Shown piece after piece: positions 16,621 to 25,022 of a stretch of 64,000 nucleotides of DNA. Below the pieces are notes generated by a model. The model was not told where the DNA came from, did no database searches, and saw only the letters and a list, made by a program, of their open reading frames with translations. Where the stretch lies: contig NZ_BMOU01000002.1 in the NCBI RefSeq assembly GCF_014647235.1, forward strand, positions 124,417 through 188,416. The letters run 5' to 3'. Position numbers and translations under genes: made by a program. The first letter of the stretch is position 1. The number at the start of each line of letters is the position of its first letter. The DNA is from Haloarcula pellucida (lineage in GTDB: Archaea > Halobacteriota > Halobacteria > Halobacteriales > Haloarculaceae).

Positions 16621-17625
16621 TCAGATGTTCTCGTAGGGGCCGGCCTTCGACTCGGCCAGTCGCTCGAACTGTTCGGCGGAGAGGTCGACGTCGGCCGCAC
16701 CGAGGTTCTCTTCGAGTTGCTCGACCGTGCGAGCGCCGACGAGCGGCACGGCCACGCTGTCGTGGTGCATGAGCCACGCGAGCGACACCTGTGCCGGGGT
16801 GGCGTCCACTTCGTCGGCGACGGCCCGCACCTCGTCGACGACGTGAAAGTTCTCGTCGGTGAGATACGACTCTTTCCAGTCCTCGCTCCGGCCGGCCGAG
16901 GCGTCGGTGTCGCGGTCAGCGCGGTCGTACTTCCCGGTCAGGACGCCCTGTCCCAGCGGGCTCCACGGACAGACGCCCAGTCCGTAGTGCGCACACATAT
17001 CGAGGTAGTCGCCTTCGACCTCCCGGTTGACGAGGTTGTAGCGCGGCTGTGAGACGGTGAACGGTTCCAGCCCCTCGCGCTCGGCGAGTTCGTTGGCCTG
17101 CGCGACGCGCCACGCGTTGGGTTCGAACGTCGACGCCCCGAGGTAGTTCACCTTGCCGTCGTCGACGAGGCCGGTGAGCGTCCGCATCAGTTCGCGGGCC
17201 GGCGTGTCCTCGTCCCAGCGGTGGATGTACAACACGTCGAGGTAGTCCGTGCCCAGACGGTCGAGCATCAGGTCGATGTTCCGGCGGATGTGCTTCCGGC
17301 CGAGGCCGCGGCCGTTCGGGTCGTCCTCGCGGGTCGGCCAGTAGATTTTGGAGGCGAGGACGTACTCCTCGCGGTCACGCTCGGTCAGCCAGTCGCCGAT
17401 CCAGTCCTCGCTGTCGCCGCCGCCGTACACGTCGGCGGTGTCGATGAACCGGCCGCCGGCCGCCTCGTAGGCGTCGAGCAGTTCGTGGGCGCGCTCCGCG
17501 CCGATTTCGAGCGTCCCGTCGGCTGTCTCTCGCCCGAACCGCCACGTCCCGAAGGAGAGTTCGCTGACCGAGAGCCCCGTCTCGCCCAGCCGCACGTAGT
17601 CGAGGTCGACGTCGTCGAGTGCCAT
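16621..17625 (-). CDS. Aldo/keto reductase
   Basis: 334 residues, a TIM-barrel NAD(P)H-dependent reductase. Family motifs are LGETGLSVSELSFGTWRFG at the N-terminus, FIDTADVYGGGDSEDWIGDWL (catalytic D and Y), the catalytic Lys in VLASKIYW, the His in DVLYIHRWD, and VPLVGARTVEQLEENLGA near the C-terminus for the cofactor phosphate. The ATG at 17625 (MALDDVDLDYVRLG) is the family-like start; upstream in-frame codons have no support. The substrate is unknown. Confidence 0.93.
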   Translation of the reverse strand: MALDDVDLDYVRLGETGLSVSELSFGTWRFGRETADGTLEIGAERAHELLDAYEAAGGRFIDTADVYGGGDSEDWIGDWLTERDREEYVLASKIYWPTREDDPNGRGLGRKHIRRNIDLMLDRLGTDYLDVLYIHRWDEDTPARELMRTLTGLVDDGKVNYLGASTFEPNAWRVAQANELAEREGLEPFTVSQPRYNLVNREVEGDYLDMCAHYGLGVCPWSPLGQGVLTGKYDRADRDTDASAGRSEDWKESYLTDENFHVVDEVRAVADEVDATPAQVSLAWLMHHDSVAVPLVGARTVEQLEENLGAADVDLSAEQFERLAESKAGPYENI

Positions 17626-17766
17626 GCGCCGGGGTTCGTGCCGCCACGGTTTGAATGGTCGGGCGGCGGCGCCGTTGACCGGTGCCACGCTCGCTGTTCG
17701 AGGCCACTCCGAACCCCTATACGAGCGAGTCGCCCGTCTGTCCGCTCACTGCTGTGTGCCGTCGCC

Positions 17767-19014
17767 TTACGCGAACAGCTGCCGGGCGTCGTCGATGGCG
17801 TCGATTAGTTTGTCGACTTCCTCGCGGGTGTTGTAGACGTAGAAGGAGGCCCGCGCGGAGGCCGCGACGCCCAACTTATCGTGGAGGGGCTGGGTGCAGT
17901 GGTCGCCGGCGCGGATGGCGACGGCCGAGTCGTTGAGGATCGAGGAGAGGTCGTGGGCGTGGACGTCTTGGAGGTTAAAGGAGACGAGGCCGCCGCGTTC
18001 GACGCCGGCGGGGGGGCCGAGGATGTCGATGTCGCCCTCGCCCTCCAGTTGTTCGATGGCGTACTGGGCGAGTTCGTTCTCGTGGCGGCGAATCGCCTCC
18101 ATGCCGATGTCGTCCAGATAGTCACAGGCCTCCGCCAGCGCGATGCCCTGACAGATGACGGGCGTGCCGGCCTCGAACTTCCAGGGGAGGTCGTTCCACT
18201 TCGAGTCCTCGAAAGTGACCTTAGATATCATCATCCCGCCGTAGAGGTACGGCTCCATCTCTTCGAGGATGTGTTTCTTGCCGTAGAGGACGCCGATGCC
18301 GGTCGGACCGGCCATCTTGTGGCCCGAGAAGGCGAGGAAGTCGGCGTCGATGGCCTCCACGTCGACGGGCCGGTTGGGGACCGACTGGGCGGCGTCGACG
18401 AAGATGTAAGCGTCGTGATCGTGGGCGATGTCGGCGAGTTCGGAGACGGGGTTGACGGTCCCGAGGGTGTTCGAGACGTGGACGACGCTGACCATCGCCG
18501 TGTCGTCGGTGATGAGTTCGCGGGCGTGGTCCATGTCCAGCGTGCCGTCCTCCTGTACGCGGATGTACCGGCAGGTAGCGCCGGTCTTCTTCGCGATCTG
18601 CTGCCACGTCACGAGCGAGGCGTGGTGTTCCATCTCCGTCAGCACCACCTCGTCCTCGGGGCCGAGTTCGTTCATGCCCCACGCGTAGGCGACGAGGTTC
18701 TCGCTCTCGGTGGTGTTTTTCGTGAAGACGATCTCCTCGCGCTCCCCGGAGGCGCCGATGAACTCGGCGACGCGGTCGTGGGCGTCCTCGTAGGCGATGG
18801 AGGCCTCCTGACTCAACTGGTGGAGGCCCCGGTGGACGTTCGCGTTCGTCGTCCGGTAGTAGTCGGCGATAGTCTCGACGACCGGTTCGGGCGTCTGTGT
18901 CGTCGCCGCGTTGTCGAGGTAGACGACCTGCTCGCCATCGAACTCCCGCTGGAGGATGGGGTACTCCTCGCGGATGGCCTCGACGTCGAGCGGCTCGATA
19001 TCGGTCTGTCCCAT
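17767..19014 (-). CDS. sufS: Cysteine desulfurase SufS
   Basis: 415 residues, PLP enzyme of the SufS group, which takes sulfur from cysteine for Fe-S cluster assembly. K233 (LAFSGHKMAGPTG) should bind PLP, D207 (YIFVDAAQS) contacts the ring nitrogen, and C373 (AIRAGDHCTQPLH) is the persulfide cysteine. The N-terminus REEYPILQREFDGEQVVYLDNAATTQTP is typical. The ATG at 19014 is the family start. It is separated from sufU by two other genes and is divergent from a CBM6-like gene. Confidence 0.95.
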   Translation of the reverse strand: MGQTDIEPLDVEAIREEYPILQREFDGEQVVYLDNAATTQTPEPVVETIADYYRTTNANVHRGLHQLSQEASIAYEDAHDRVAEFIGASGEREEIVFTKNTTESENLVAYAWGMNELGPEDEVVLTEMEHHASLVTWQQIAKKTGATCRYIRVQEDGTLDMDHARELITDDTAMVSVVHVSNTLGTVNPVSELADIAHDHDAYIFVDAAQSVPNRPVDVEAIDADFLAFSGHKMAGPTGIGVLYGKKHILEEMEPYLYGGMMISKVTFEDSKWNDLPWKFEAGTPVICQGIALAEACDYLDDIGMEAIRRHENELAQYAIEQLEGEGDIDILGPPAGVERGGLVSFNLQDVHAHDLSSILNDSAVAIRAGDHCTQPLHDKLGVAASARASFYVYNTREEVDKLIDAIDDARQLFA

Positions 19015-19149
19015 TAACGGAACACACGGGCTGGACGGGCAACTTTCCTTCGGTTCGCCTAACCCTTCGTCGGCGAGCGCGTAGTCACCGTCTACTGTGT
19101 GGTTAGTTGCCACAATACAATGGTCGCTGTCGGTGTGGGACAGTGCACT

Positions 19150-19659
19150 ATGGGGGACCCAGAGACGGACGAACAAGGACCGGTTACCCGCGTGCGTACC
19201 GACCGGGCCGAACACGGCCACGAGTGGCACGGCCGGCGCGACGGCGCCCACGAGCAACCGGAGATGCGCCGGCACGAACTCCCGGGGACGATTCCGGTCG
19301 GCGCGTACCGCATCTACCACCACGACGGCCGCTGGCGCTACGACGATGCCCCGCTCGCCACGGGTGGTGACACCGACCTGCTGGTCACCGACGAGTGGCT
19401 GACCTACGCCGTCGACGCGCGCGAGGCCGGGCCACACGACGTGACGCTACGGGTCGCCGCGGCCGACGGATTCGGCGGTGGCGGCGTGGGCATCGCCGTC
19501 GACGGGAAGCCACGGACGCGGATCCGGTTCGACCCGACCGGTGGGTGGGACCGGTGGGGAGAGGTCACGGCCCGGGTGGATCTCGCCCGAGGCGCACAGA
19601 CGATTCGGCTGGTCGTGCTGGAAGGCGGGTGGAAACTGGACAGAATCCGGGTGACGTAG
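19150..19659 (+). CDS. Small protein with a CBM6-like beta-sandwich domain
   Basis: 169 residues. The C-terminal 110 (AYRIYHHDGRWRYDD, TYAVDAREAGPHDVTLRVAA, VGIAVDGKPRTRIRF, RGAQTIRLVVLEGGWKLDRI) have the jelly-roll pattern of carbohydrate-binding module 6 domains. There is no signal peptide and no catalytic domain. The first 50 residues are His/Glu-rich and probably flexible. Earlier in-frame starts (19120, 19099) are possible. Its role is unknown, perhaps a free-standing sugar-binding module. Confidence 0.65.
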   Translation: MGDPETDEQGPVTRVRTDRAEHGHEWHGRRDGAHEQPEMRRHELPGTIPVGAYRIYHHDGRWRYDDAPLATGGDTDLLVTDEWLTYAVDAREAGPHDVTLRVAAADGFGGGGVGIAVDGKPRTRIRFDPTGGWDRWGEVTARVDLARGAQTIRLVVLEGGWKLDRIRVT

Positions 19660-19673
19660 GCGTCGGGACCCGC

Positions 19674-19964
19674 TCAGAGCCAGAGCAACTGCGCGTGGCG
19701 GGTGCCGTCGACGTCGAGGACGTTCGTCTCGTCGACGAACCCGTGTTCGACGGCCACGTGGACGCTTTCCTCGCCGACGATGTTGGCGACGCTACACCGG
19801 GCGAGACTGTCGATCACTTCCTCCTCGGAGACGCTGTCCCCGCCGTAGAACTCCTCGTCGACGGTCAGGGAGACGGGGCCGTCCTCGAACGTCTCGCCGA
19901 TGATGTCCGGGTCACAGACCGAGACGAGCAGTCCCTCGTCGGTTTCGCGCTCGTTGAGTATCAT
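19674..19964 (-). CDS. DUF424 family protein
   Basis: 96 residues of an archaeal family of unknown function, recognised by NERETDEGLLVSVCDPDIIGETFEDG, LTVDEEFYGGD, SVANIVGEESV and the C-terminal DVDGTRHAQLLWL. It starts inside the end of the TPR gene (4-bp overlap), so the two are co-translated. Published hints from memory link DUF424 genes to translation genes; nothing in this sequence proves it. Confidence 0.88.
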   Translation of the reverse strand: MILNERETDEGLLVSVCDPDIIGETFEDGPVSLTVDEEFYGGDSVSEEEVIDSLARCSVANIVGEESVHVAVEHGFVDETNVLDVDGTRHAQLLWL

Positions 19965-20692
19965 TCCAGCAACTGCTCTTCGGCGTTCTCGCGCATCTCC
20001 TTGACCTCGTCGGCCAGTTCCTCGGCCTCCTCGTACTCGCCCAGTTCCTCGAGACCGCGGGCCTTCTCTTCCAGTACGTCGGCGTTGCGGAAGCCGAGTC
20101 TGATGGCGTTGTCGAAGGCTTCGACGGCGTCTTCGGCGAGGCCGCGTTCAAGCAGGAAGAAGCCGCGGTTGTACCACGCTTCGGCGAAGCGGGGGTCGAT
20201 TTCGACCGCCCGCTCTGCGTGTTCGAGCGCCTGTTCGGAGCGGCCCGACTCCCAGAGCGCGTACGCGAGGTTCGTCTCGGCGGTGGCGGCGTGTTCAGAG
20301 TCCTCCTCGGCGTTCAGTGCCTCCTTGTACGCGCCGATGGCGGCGTCCCACTCCTCCAGTTCGGCGTGGGCCGCGCCCTTGTTCGTCCAGGCCTCCTGTT
20401 CGAGGTGGTCGTCTTCGGTGTACTGGGCGACCCGCTCGAACGTCTCGGCGGCCTGTTCGTGGCGGTTGATGTGCATGTACTCGAGGCCGACGTCGAGCAG
20501 TTGCTCGGGGTCGACGGCGTCGTTCGAGACGTTCCGCCGGTCGAGCAGGTCCGTCACGACGCGGGAGTCGACGGGGTCGACCTTGTCGGGGTCCACCTCG
20601 AACTCCGGGGGTTCGAGGTCGAAGCCCTCGTAGGGGTCGTCGAACCCTTGCCCCTCGGAGAACTCGTGGTCCTCGGGCTCTCGGTCTGTCAT
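19961..20692 (-). CDS. Tetratricopeptide (TPR) repeat protein
   Basis: 243 residues. An acidic N-terminal 60-70 residues (DPYEGFDLEPPEFEVDPDKVDP) precede about four or five TPR units from about residue 65 to 225, with the A/G/Y pattern visible in LEEWDAAIGAYKEALNAEE, ESGRSEQALEHAERAVEIDP, AEAWYNRGFFLLERGLAEDAV and LGEYEEAEELADEV. A protein-interaction scaffold is expected. It is coupled to the DUF424 gene downstream. Confidence 0.88.
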   Translation of the reverse strand: MTDREPEDHEFSEGQGFDDPYEGFDLEPPEFEVDPDKVDPVDSRVVTDLLDRRNVSNDAVDPEQLLDVGLEYMHINRHEQAAETFERVAQYTEDDHLEQEAWTNKGAAHAELEEWDAAIGAYKEALNAEEDSEHAATAETNLAYALWESGRSEQALEHAERAVEIDPRFAEAWYNRGFFLLERGLAEDAVEAFDNAIRLGFRNADVLEEKARGLEELGEYEEAEELADEVKEMRENAEEQLLE

Positions 20693-20724
20693 AGGTTCCG
20701 ATTGACGGTCAGGGCGGTTAAGGG

Positions 20725-20958
20725 CTACGTCCCGGACTCACTCCGGTCTGCCGGGCCGTTCTCGTCGTCGTTCGCCCGGTCCGACTCGGGGACGAAGACG
20801 AGGCTTCCGGCCAGATACAGGAGCGCGCCGAACGAGATGGCGACCCCGAACGGCGACGCCGTCGACCCGGCGAGGGCCGCAATCACGAGTCCGAGCATCG
20901 TCACCACGACGGCGGTACAGCGGCGGACGGTCCGACGGAGGAGGGCGACGTCGTCCAT
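20725..20958 (-). CDS. Small two-helix membrane protein
   Basis: 77 residues with two transmembrane segments, CTAVVVTMLGLVIAALAG and GVAISFGALLYLAGSLVFV, and an acidic, polar C-terminal tail. The start (MDDVALLRRTV) gives a short basic N-terminus and so a likely N-in topology. I know no family. It lies upstream of the DUF424/TPR operon on the same strand and is divergent from thpR. Confidence 0.6.
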   Translation of the reverse strand: MDDVALLRRTVRRCTAVVVTMLGLVIAALAGSTASPFGVAISFGALLYLAGSLVFVPESDRANDDENGPADRSESGT

Positions 20959-21039
20959 ACCGGTCGGTGGGGGCCCAGCGAGTAAACCGTTCGGTCGCGA
21001 CCACCCACGACGAAGTGGCCGGCCCGCGTACGGCCGAGT

Positions 21040-21603
21040 ATGAGCAAACGGCTGTTCGTCAGCGTCGACCTCGACGGCCTCGAAGACGCCGTGGGCGACG
21101 TACAGGGGCGCTTCGAGGGCGCGTCGGGGCTTCGGTTCACCGACCCCGGTCAGGTCCACGTGACGCTGAAGTTCCTCGGCGACACCGACCCCGACCGCGT
21201 CGACGACCTCACGGCCGAACTCGAACGGGCGGTCGCGGACAGCGGCGTCGGCCCCTTCGAGGCGCACTTCGGCGGTCTCGGCGTGTTCCCGTCGCTGGAG
21301 TACATCAGCGTCGTCTGGGTCGGCGTGCGCGCGGGCCACGGCGGCGCCGAACTGACGGCCCTCCACGAGGCCATCGAGGACCGCACCGTCGCCATGGGAT
21401 TCGACCCGGAGGACCACGACTTCACGCCGCACGCGACCATCGCCCGGATGGACCACGCCGGCGGGAAAGAGCAGGTCCAGCGCGTCGTCGAGGACGAGGA
21501 CCCCGACGTGGGCCGGTTACAGGTCGAGGAGGTACGACTCACCGAGAGCGTCCTGCGGTCGGACGGTCCCGAGTACAGTACTGTCTCTTCGGTAACACTA
21601 TGA
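21040..21603 (+). CDS. thpR: RNA 2',3'-cyclic phosphodiesterase
   Basis: 187 residues of the 2H phosphoesterase (LigT/ThpR) family, which opens 2',3'-cyclic phosphates to 2'-phosphates and is linked to tRNA half processing. Both HxT motifs are present: H40-V-T42 (HVTLKFLGD) and H131-A-T133 (HATIARM). The N-terminus RLFVSVDLDGL and the spacing of the motifs are typical. Its length matches the family. It may share a transcript with nothing obvious; the next gene has its own promoter. Confidence 0.93.
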   Translation: MSKRLFVSVDLDGLEDAVGDVQGRFEGASGLRFTDPGQVHVTLKFLGDTDPDRVDDLTAELERAVADSGVGPFEAHFGGLGVFPSLEYISVVWVGVRAGHGGAELTALHEAIEDRTVAMGFDPEDHDFTPHATIARMDHAGGKEQVQRVVEDEDPDVGRLQVEEVRLTESVLRSDGPEYSTVSSVTL

Positions 21604-21634
21604 CTGACCGACCCCGGCTCTAGGCCGACCGAAA

Positions 21635-21661
21635 AACAATCAGGTTCGTGATAATTGTTAT
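21635..21661 (+). promoter_or_regulatory. Palindrome overlapping the TATA position of the ZIP transporter gene
   Basis: ATAA-TTG-TTAT (21651-21661) is a short palindrome at the TATA distance (about 30 bp) from the ATG at 21686. It lies within a wider inverted pair, AACAAT (21635-21640) and ATTGTT (21654-21659). An operator that blocks the TATA box would suit a metal-regulated transporter; the regulator is unknown. Confidence 0.45.
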
Positions 21662-21685
21662 GAGGACGACTCTCGTAGCTCCGGC

Positions 21686-22498
21686 ATGGTCGCCTTCGAG
21701 AACGTCGCCTTCGTCTTCGTCGCGGGTCTCCTCACGGCGTTAGCGACGGGGCTGGGCGCGATTCCGTTCTTCCTCGTAGAGGAGTTTTCGGACCGCTGGA
21801 ACGTGGTGCTGTGGGGACTCGCGTCGGGCATCATGGTCGCCGCGTCGCTGTTTGGCCTCGTCCGGGAGGGGCTTGCCTACGGAGGGGCGCTACTTCTGCT
21901 GCCCGGCGTCCTCGCTGGCGTCCTTCTCGTCGAAGGAGCGGACCGAGTGTTAGACGACGTCGACCACAACCCGAAGCAGTTCGAGCAGGCCGACTTCAAG
22001 AAACTCCTGCTCATCCTCGGCATCCTCACCGTCCACAGTTTTCCGGAGGGCGTCGCCGTCGGCGTCTCCTTTGCGGAACTCGGACTGGACGGCGTCACTC
22101 CGGGCGAGACGTTGCTGGTCGCGGGGACGGCCGTCCCGCTACTGGCCGTGTTCATGACCATCGCTATCTCCATCCACAACATCCCGGAGGGAACCGCCAT
22201 CGCCATCCCGCTCCGGTCGCTCGGTATCAGCGAGTGGCGGATGGTCTGGTGGGCCGTCTTCTCCTCGCTCCCACAACCGCTGGGTGCAGTCATCGCCTAC
22301 TATTTCGTCACGCTGGCCAAGCAGTTCCTCCCGTTCGGCTTCGGGTTCGCCGCGGGCGCGATGGTGTACCTCGTCGCCACCGAGTTCGTCCCCGAGGCGC
22401 TGGAGTACGGTGAGAGCCTGCAGGGCGGCGGGAAGCGCGAACTGGTGGCCGGCGTCGCGACCGGCGCGCTCTCGATGATTCCGCTGGCACTCGTCTAG
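21686..22498 (+). CDS. ZIP-family divalent metal transporter
   Basis: 270 residues with about eight transmembrane helices. The two metal-site helices carry the ZIP signatures HSFPEGVAVGVSF (about residues 117-129) and HNIPEGTAIAIPL (about 164-176), which hold the binuclear metal centre. It lacks the long His-rich loop seen in eukaryotic ZIPs. Zinc or iron/manganese uptake is likely, but the metal cannot be told. It overlaps the convergent lipoprotein gene by 4 bp. Confidence 0.92.
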   Translation: MVAFENVAFVFVAGLLTALATGLGAIPFFLVEEFSDRWNVVLWGLASGIMVAASLFGLVREGLAYGGALLLLPGVLAGVLLVEGADRVLDDVDHNPKQFEQADFKKLLLILGILTVHSFPEGVAVGVSFAELGLDGVTPGETLLVAGTAVPLLAVFMTIAISIHNIPEGTAIAIPLRSLGISEWRMVWWAVFSSLPQPLGAVIAYYFVTLAKQFLPFGFGFAAGAMVYLVATEFVPEALEYGESLQGGGKRELVAGVATGALSMIPLALV

Positions 22499-23010
22499 AG
22501 CGGCGAGCGCTTCCGGACGACTTTCAGGTCCACGAAGGCCGTCAGCGGGTCGTCGAACTCCTCGACGCGGGTCTCCATCCGGTAGTTCGAGTGGTCGACG
22601 GCGAAGTAGTACGGCCCGGCGGTATCGACGGACTCGCGGTTGCCGCCGTCCGTCGTCGACGCCTCGTAGAGGTCCGACCCGTCCTTTGGCAGTGCCGTCT
22701 GGCTGAACTTCGGGTGGCCGGGCGGCGTGCTGTCCGGTTCCCGGCCCTTGATGTAGGTGTCGTACTCGGTAAACGCCGCCTCGTCGGCGAAGAAGTAGAC
22801 GTCAAACGGCGTCTTCGACCGAACGATGTACTCGATGGACCCGCCCGAGTCCGAGAGGTCGGGGATGTCCTCTTCGAGCCACGCACTCCCCGGGTCGACG
22901 GTGACGTCCTGCTGGATACTCACGATGACCTCGCCACCGCCCCCGAGACAGCCGGCTCCGACGGCGGCTAATCCTGCCCCAAACGCTCGTAGTACCGACC
23001 GGCGTTTCAT
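22495..23010 (-). CDS. Predicted haloarchaeal lipoprotein
   Basis: 171 residues starting MKRRSVLRAFGAGLAAVGAGCLGGGG: twin-arginine-type N-region (KRRSVLR), short hydrophobic core and a lipobox (VGAGC), so probably Tat-exported and lipid-anchored at C21. The mature part is a beta-rich domain with FDVYFFADEAAFTEYDTYIKG and PYYFAVDHSNYR. This style occurs in many haloarchaeal exported proteins of unknown role. The start ATG at 23010 is the only one that gives a signal. Confidence 0.8.
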   Translation of the reverse strand: MKRRSVLRAFGAGLAAVGAGCLGGGGEVIVSIQQDVTVDPGSAWLEEDIPDLSDSGGSIEYIVRSKTPFDVYFFADEAAFTEYDTYIKGREPDSTPPGHPKFSQTALPKDGSDLYEASTTDGGNRESVDTAGPYYFAVDHSNYRMETRVEEFDDPLTAFVDLKVVRKRSPL

Positions 23011-23122
23011 CGACTGAGTGTCACTGATTTCACTACTTAATTCTACGCGCCCGCTTACAAGCCCTGATAACGCCGGGTTGCGTTCGAGTCCCGCCACACG
23101 GCGCGGCCGGAAAAGGAAGGAA

Positions 23123-23128
23123 TTTAAG
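23123..23128 (+). promoter_or_regulatory. TATA-type box of the rpl39e-rpl31e-aif6 operon
   Basis: TTTAAG lies about 29 bp before the L39e ATG at 23155, in line with leaderless transcription of the operon. Confidence 0.6.
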
Positions 23129-23154
23129 TCGTGGCGCGGAACACTCGGGACACC

Positions 23155-23307
23155 ATGAGTAAGAAGTCGAAGGCCAAAAAGAAGCGCCTGGCCAAACTCG
23201 ACAACCAGAACAGCCGCGTCCCGGCCTGGGTCATGCTCAAGACCGACCGGGAGGTCCAGCGCAACCACAAGCGTCGCCACTGGCGGCGGAACGACACTGA
23301 CGAATAA
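23155..23307 (+). CDS. rpl39e: Ribosomal protein L39e
   Basis: 50 residues, very basic, starting [19 protein letters not shown] and ending in a Arg/His-rich segment, the normal size and composition for this protein, which lines the ribosomal exit tunnel. It is first in the L39e-L31e-aIF6 operon; its stop codon shares one base with the L31e start (TAATG). Confidence 0.96.
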   Translation: MSKKSKAKKKRLAKLDNQNSRVPAWVMLKTDREVQRNHKRRHWRRNDTDE

Positions 23308-23585
23308 TGAGCGCGAGTGATTTCGAGGAGCGCGTCGTCACGATTCCGCTCCGAGACGCCCGAGCCGAACCGAAGCACAAGCGTGCCGACAAGGCGATGA
23401 TACTCGTTCGCGAGCACCTGGCAAAGCACTTCTCCGTCGATGAGGACGCCGTCCGTATCGACCCCTCGATCAACGAGACGACGTGGGCCAAGGGCCGTTC
23501 GAATCCGCCGAGCAAGCTTCGCGTGCGCGCCGCCCGATTCGAGGAAGAGGGCGAAGCAGTCGTAGAAGCCGAGACCGCGGAATAA
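23307..23585 (+). CDS. rpl31e: Ribosomal protein L31e
   Basis: 92 residues. [24 protein letters not shown] at the N-terminus, [30 protein letters not shown] in the middle and an acidic tail are those of archaeal L31e, a protein near the exit of the large subunit. It overlaps L39e by one base and ends 2 bp before the aIF6 start. Confidence 0.96.
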   Translation: MSASDFEERVVTIPLRDARAEPKHKRADKAMILVREHLAKHFSVDEDAVRIDPSINETTWAKGRSNPPSKLRVRAARFEEEGEAVVEAETAE

Positions 23586-23587
23586 CG

Positions 23588-24253
23588 TTGCTCCGCGCGG
23601 CATTCTCCGGATCGTCGTACGTCGGTGTCTTCGCCCGTGCGACCGACGACTGCGTGCTGGTCCGCCCCGACTTAGACGAATCGCTCTGTGCGGACCTCGG
23701 CGAGGAACTCGAAGTCCCGGTCGTCCAGACGACGGTCGGCCGCTCGGCCACCGTCGGCGCTCTTGCGACCGGGAACGAGAACGGGCTCCTCGTCTCCTCG
23801 CGGGTCCGTGAGACCGAAATCGACCGCATTCAGGACGTCGTCGACGTCCCGGTGACGGAACTGCCGGGCCGCATCAACGCGGCCGGCAACGTCGTCTGCT
23901 GTAACGATTCGGGCGCGTACGTCCACCCGGACCTCTCCCGGGAGGCCGTTCAGGCGGTGCGAGACGGTCTCGGCGTTCCGGTCGAACGCGGCGTCATCGC
24001 CGGCGTCAACACCGTCGGCACCGCCGCCGTCGCCACCAACAGCGGCGTCCTCTGTCACCCGAAGGCGACCGACGGCGAACTGGACGCGCTCGAAGACCTG
24101 CTCGACGTGCCCGCCGACATCGGCACCGTCAACTACGGCGGACCGCTCGTCGGATCGGGCCTCGTCGCCAACGACTACGGCTACGTCTGCGGGTCGGACA
24201 CCTCCGGGCCGGAGTTGGGCCGTATCGACGCGGCGCTGGGATACATCGACTGA
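23588..24253 (+). CDS. eif6: Translation initiation factor 6 (ribosome anti-association factor)
   Basis: 221 residues with the pentein-fold repeats of aIF6/eIF6: [63 protein letters not shown] and [12 protein letters not shown]. It binds the large subunit and prevents premature joining. The family begins at [13 protein letters not shown], which here can only start with TTG at 23588, two bases after the L31e stop. Earlier in-frame codons lie inside L31e and give non-family sequence. Confidence 0.94.
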   Translation: MLRAAFSGSSYVGVFARATDDCVLVRPDLDESLCADLGEELEVPVVQTTVGRSATVGALATGNENGLLVSSRVRETEIDRIQDVVDVPVTELPGRINAAGNVVCCNDSGAYVHPDLSREAVQAVRDGLGVPVERGVIAGVNTVGTAAVATNSGVLCHPKATDGELDALEDLLDVPADIGTVNYGGPLVGSGLVANDYGYVCGSDTSGPELGRIDAALGYID

Positions 24254-24272
24254 CCGTTCGGCTCGCCGTTTC

Positions 24273-24434
24273 TCACGACGGGTGCTGGTGACTGAGTCGC
24301 TCTGCGACGACGCCCGGCACGGGCATCTCACAGTCCGAACAGACCCACGTGCGTCCCGTCCCACTCCGCTCCCGAGTCATGTCCTGCCGATAGCGGAGCG
24401 TCGCCCCACAGACGCACTCGTACGTCGTGGCCAT
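24273..24434 (-). CDS. Mini zinc-finger protein, 53 residues
   Basis: A short frame encoding MATTYECVCGATL at the start and a second knuckle CSDC: a pair of CxC/CxxC-type knuckles about 25 residues apart, followed by a short helix with two His (SHQHP). This is a zinc ribbon of the kind abundant in haloarchaea. It converges on aIF6 with a 19-bp gap and is divergent from another mini zinc-finger gene. The function is not known. Confidence 0.6.
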   Translation of the reverse strand: MATTYECVCGATLRYRQDMTRERSGTGRTWVCSDCEMPVPGVVAERLSHQHPS

Positions 24435-24490
24435 GTGCGTTGCTTGGGCCGGGACCGGCTAAACTCGCTCGCCCCCTTCGTATCAACTGT

Positions 24491-24498
24491 TAATATCT
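24491..24498 (+). promoter_or_regulatory. TATA-type box of the rightward mini zinc-ribbon gene
   Basis: TAATATCT lies about 25 bp before the ATG at 24519, which supports the short downstream gene. Confidence 0.5.
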
Positions 24499-24518
24499 AT
24501 CGGCGTGAACGTTCGCCC

Positions 24519-24653
24519 ATGGTCCAGCGAGAGTCGTCTGCGACAGGCCGGAAAGTGCTCGTCTGCCGGAAATGTGAGTACAGGACGGACGTGCTTCGGC
24601 CGTCCTGTCCGGAGTGTGGCGGCGACATGATCGCCGCCGCCCGCGAGGAGTGA
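24519..24653 (+). CDS. Mini zinc-ribbon protein, 44 residues
   Basis: The whole protein is essentially one zinc ribbon: VCRKCEYRTDVLRPSCPECGGDM, with CxxC pairs 13 residues apart, preceded by ten polar residues. It resembles the nucleic-acid-binding ribbons of RNA polymerase subunits and of many tiny haloarchaeal proteins. Earlier in-frame starts to 24282 run antisense to the neighbouring zinc-finger gene and are not supported. A TATA box is in place. Confidence 0.7.
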   Translation: MVQRESSATGRKVLVCRKCEYRTDVLRPSCPECGGDMIAAAREE

Positions 24654-24662
24654 CCGGTCGAC

Positions 24663-25022
24663 TCACACCGACGCCAGCGTCACCGCGTTCGACGCGACGA
24701 CGGCAAGCGACACGAGGGCAAACGCCGTGAGGACGGCCGTCGCCCGCCGGTCGTCGAACCACGCCCAGCAGACGACGACCACGACGAGCGCACTGAACTT
24801 CAGCAGGCCGACGCCGGGCGTGCCGTACGTCTCGATGAACGCCCGTGCGACGGCGTTGCCCTCGGTCAGACCCCGTTCGAGGCCGACCATCGTCGTCACG
24901 ATGTCGAACAGCGACGCGAGGATGACGACCGCCCAGAGCACGGCGTGTGATTCCGAGAGCCGTCGCTCCAGCGGCAAACGACTGCTCGCGTCGCGCTCGA
25001 ACGGTGAACGGTCGGGATCCAC
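24663..25022 (-). CDS. DUF5658-like membrane protein
   Basis: 119 residues with three or four transmembrane helices: SHAVLWAVVILASLFDIVTTMVGL, VGLLKFSALVVVVVCWAWF and ATAVLTAFALVSLAVVASNAV. The motif FDIVTTMVGLERGLTEGN followed by a helix matches a haloarchaeal family I remember as DUF5658. The start is taken as GTG at 25022, because TTTATTATC (25052-25060 on the opposite strand) sits about 30 bp before it. The frame stays open far upstream, but that is shadow of ftsY. Confidence 0.7.
   Translation of the reverse strand: MDPDRSPFERDASSRLPLERRLSESHAVLWAVVILASLFDIVTTMVGLERGLTEGNAVARAFIETYGTPGVGLLKFSALVVVVVCWAWFDDRRATAVLTAFALVSLAVVASNAVTLASV

Noticed and set aside
15113-19014. sufU and sufS as one operon
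   Set aside because: They are on the same strand, but a rightward PH-like gene and an unrelated leftward reductase gene lie between them.
23060-23105. tRNA-like 3' end (GTTCGAGTCCCGCC) before L39e
   Set aside because: The five-base T-stem does not pair and no anticodon or D arm is found upstream. At most it is a chance match or an old attachment-site scar.
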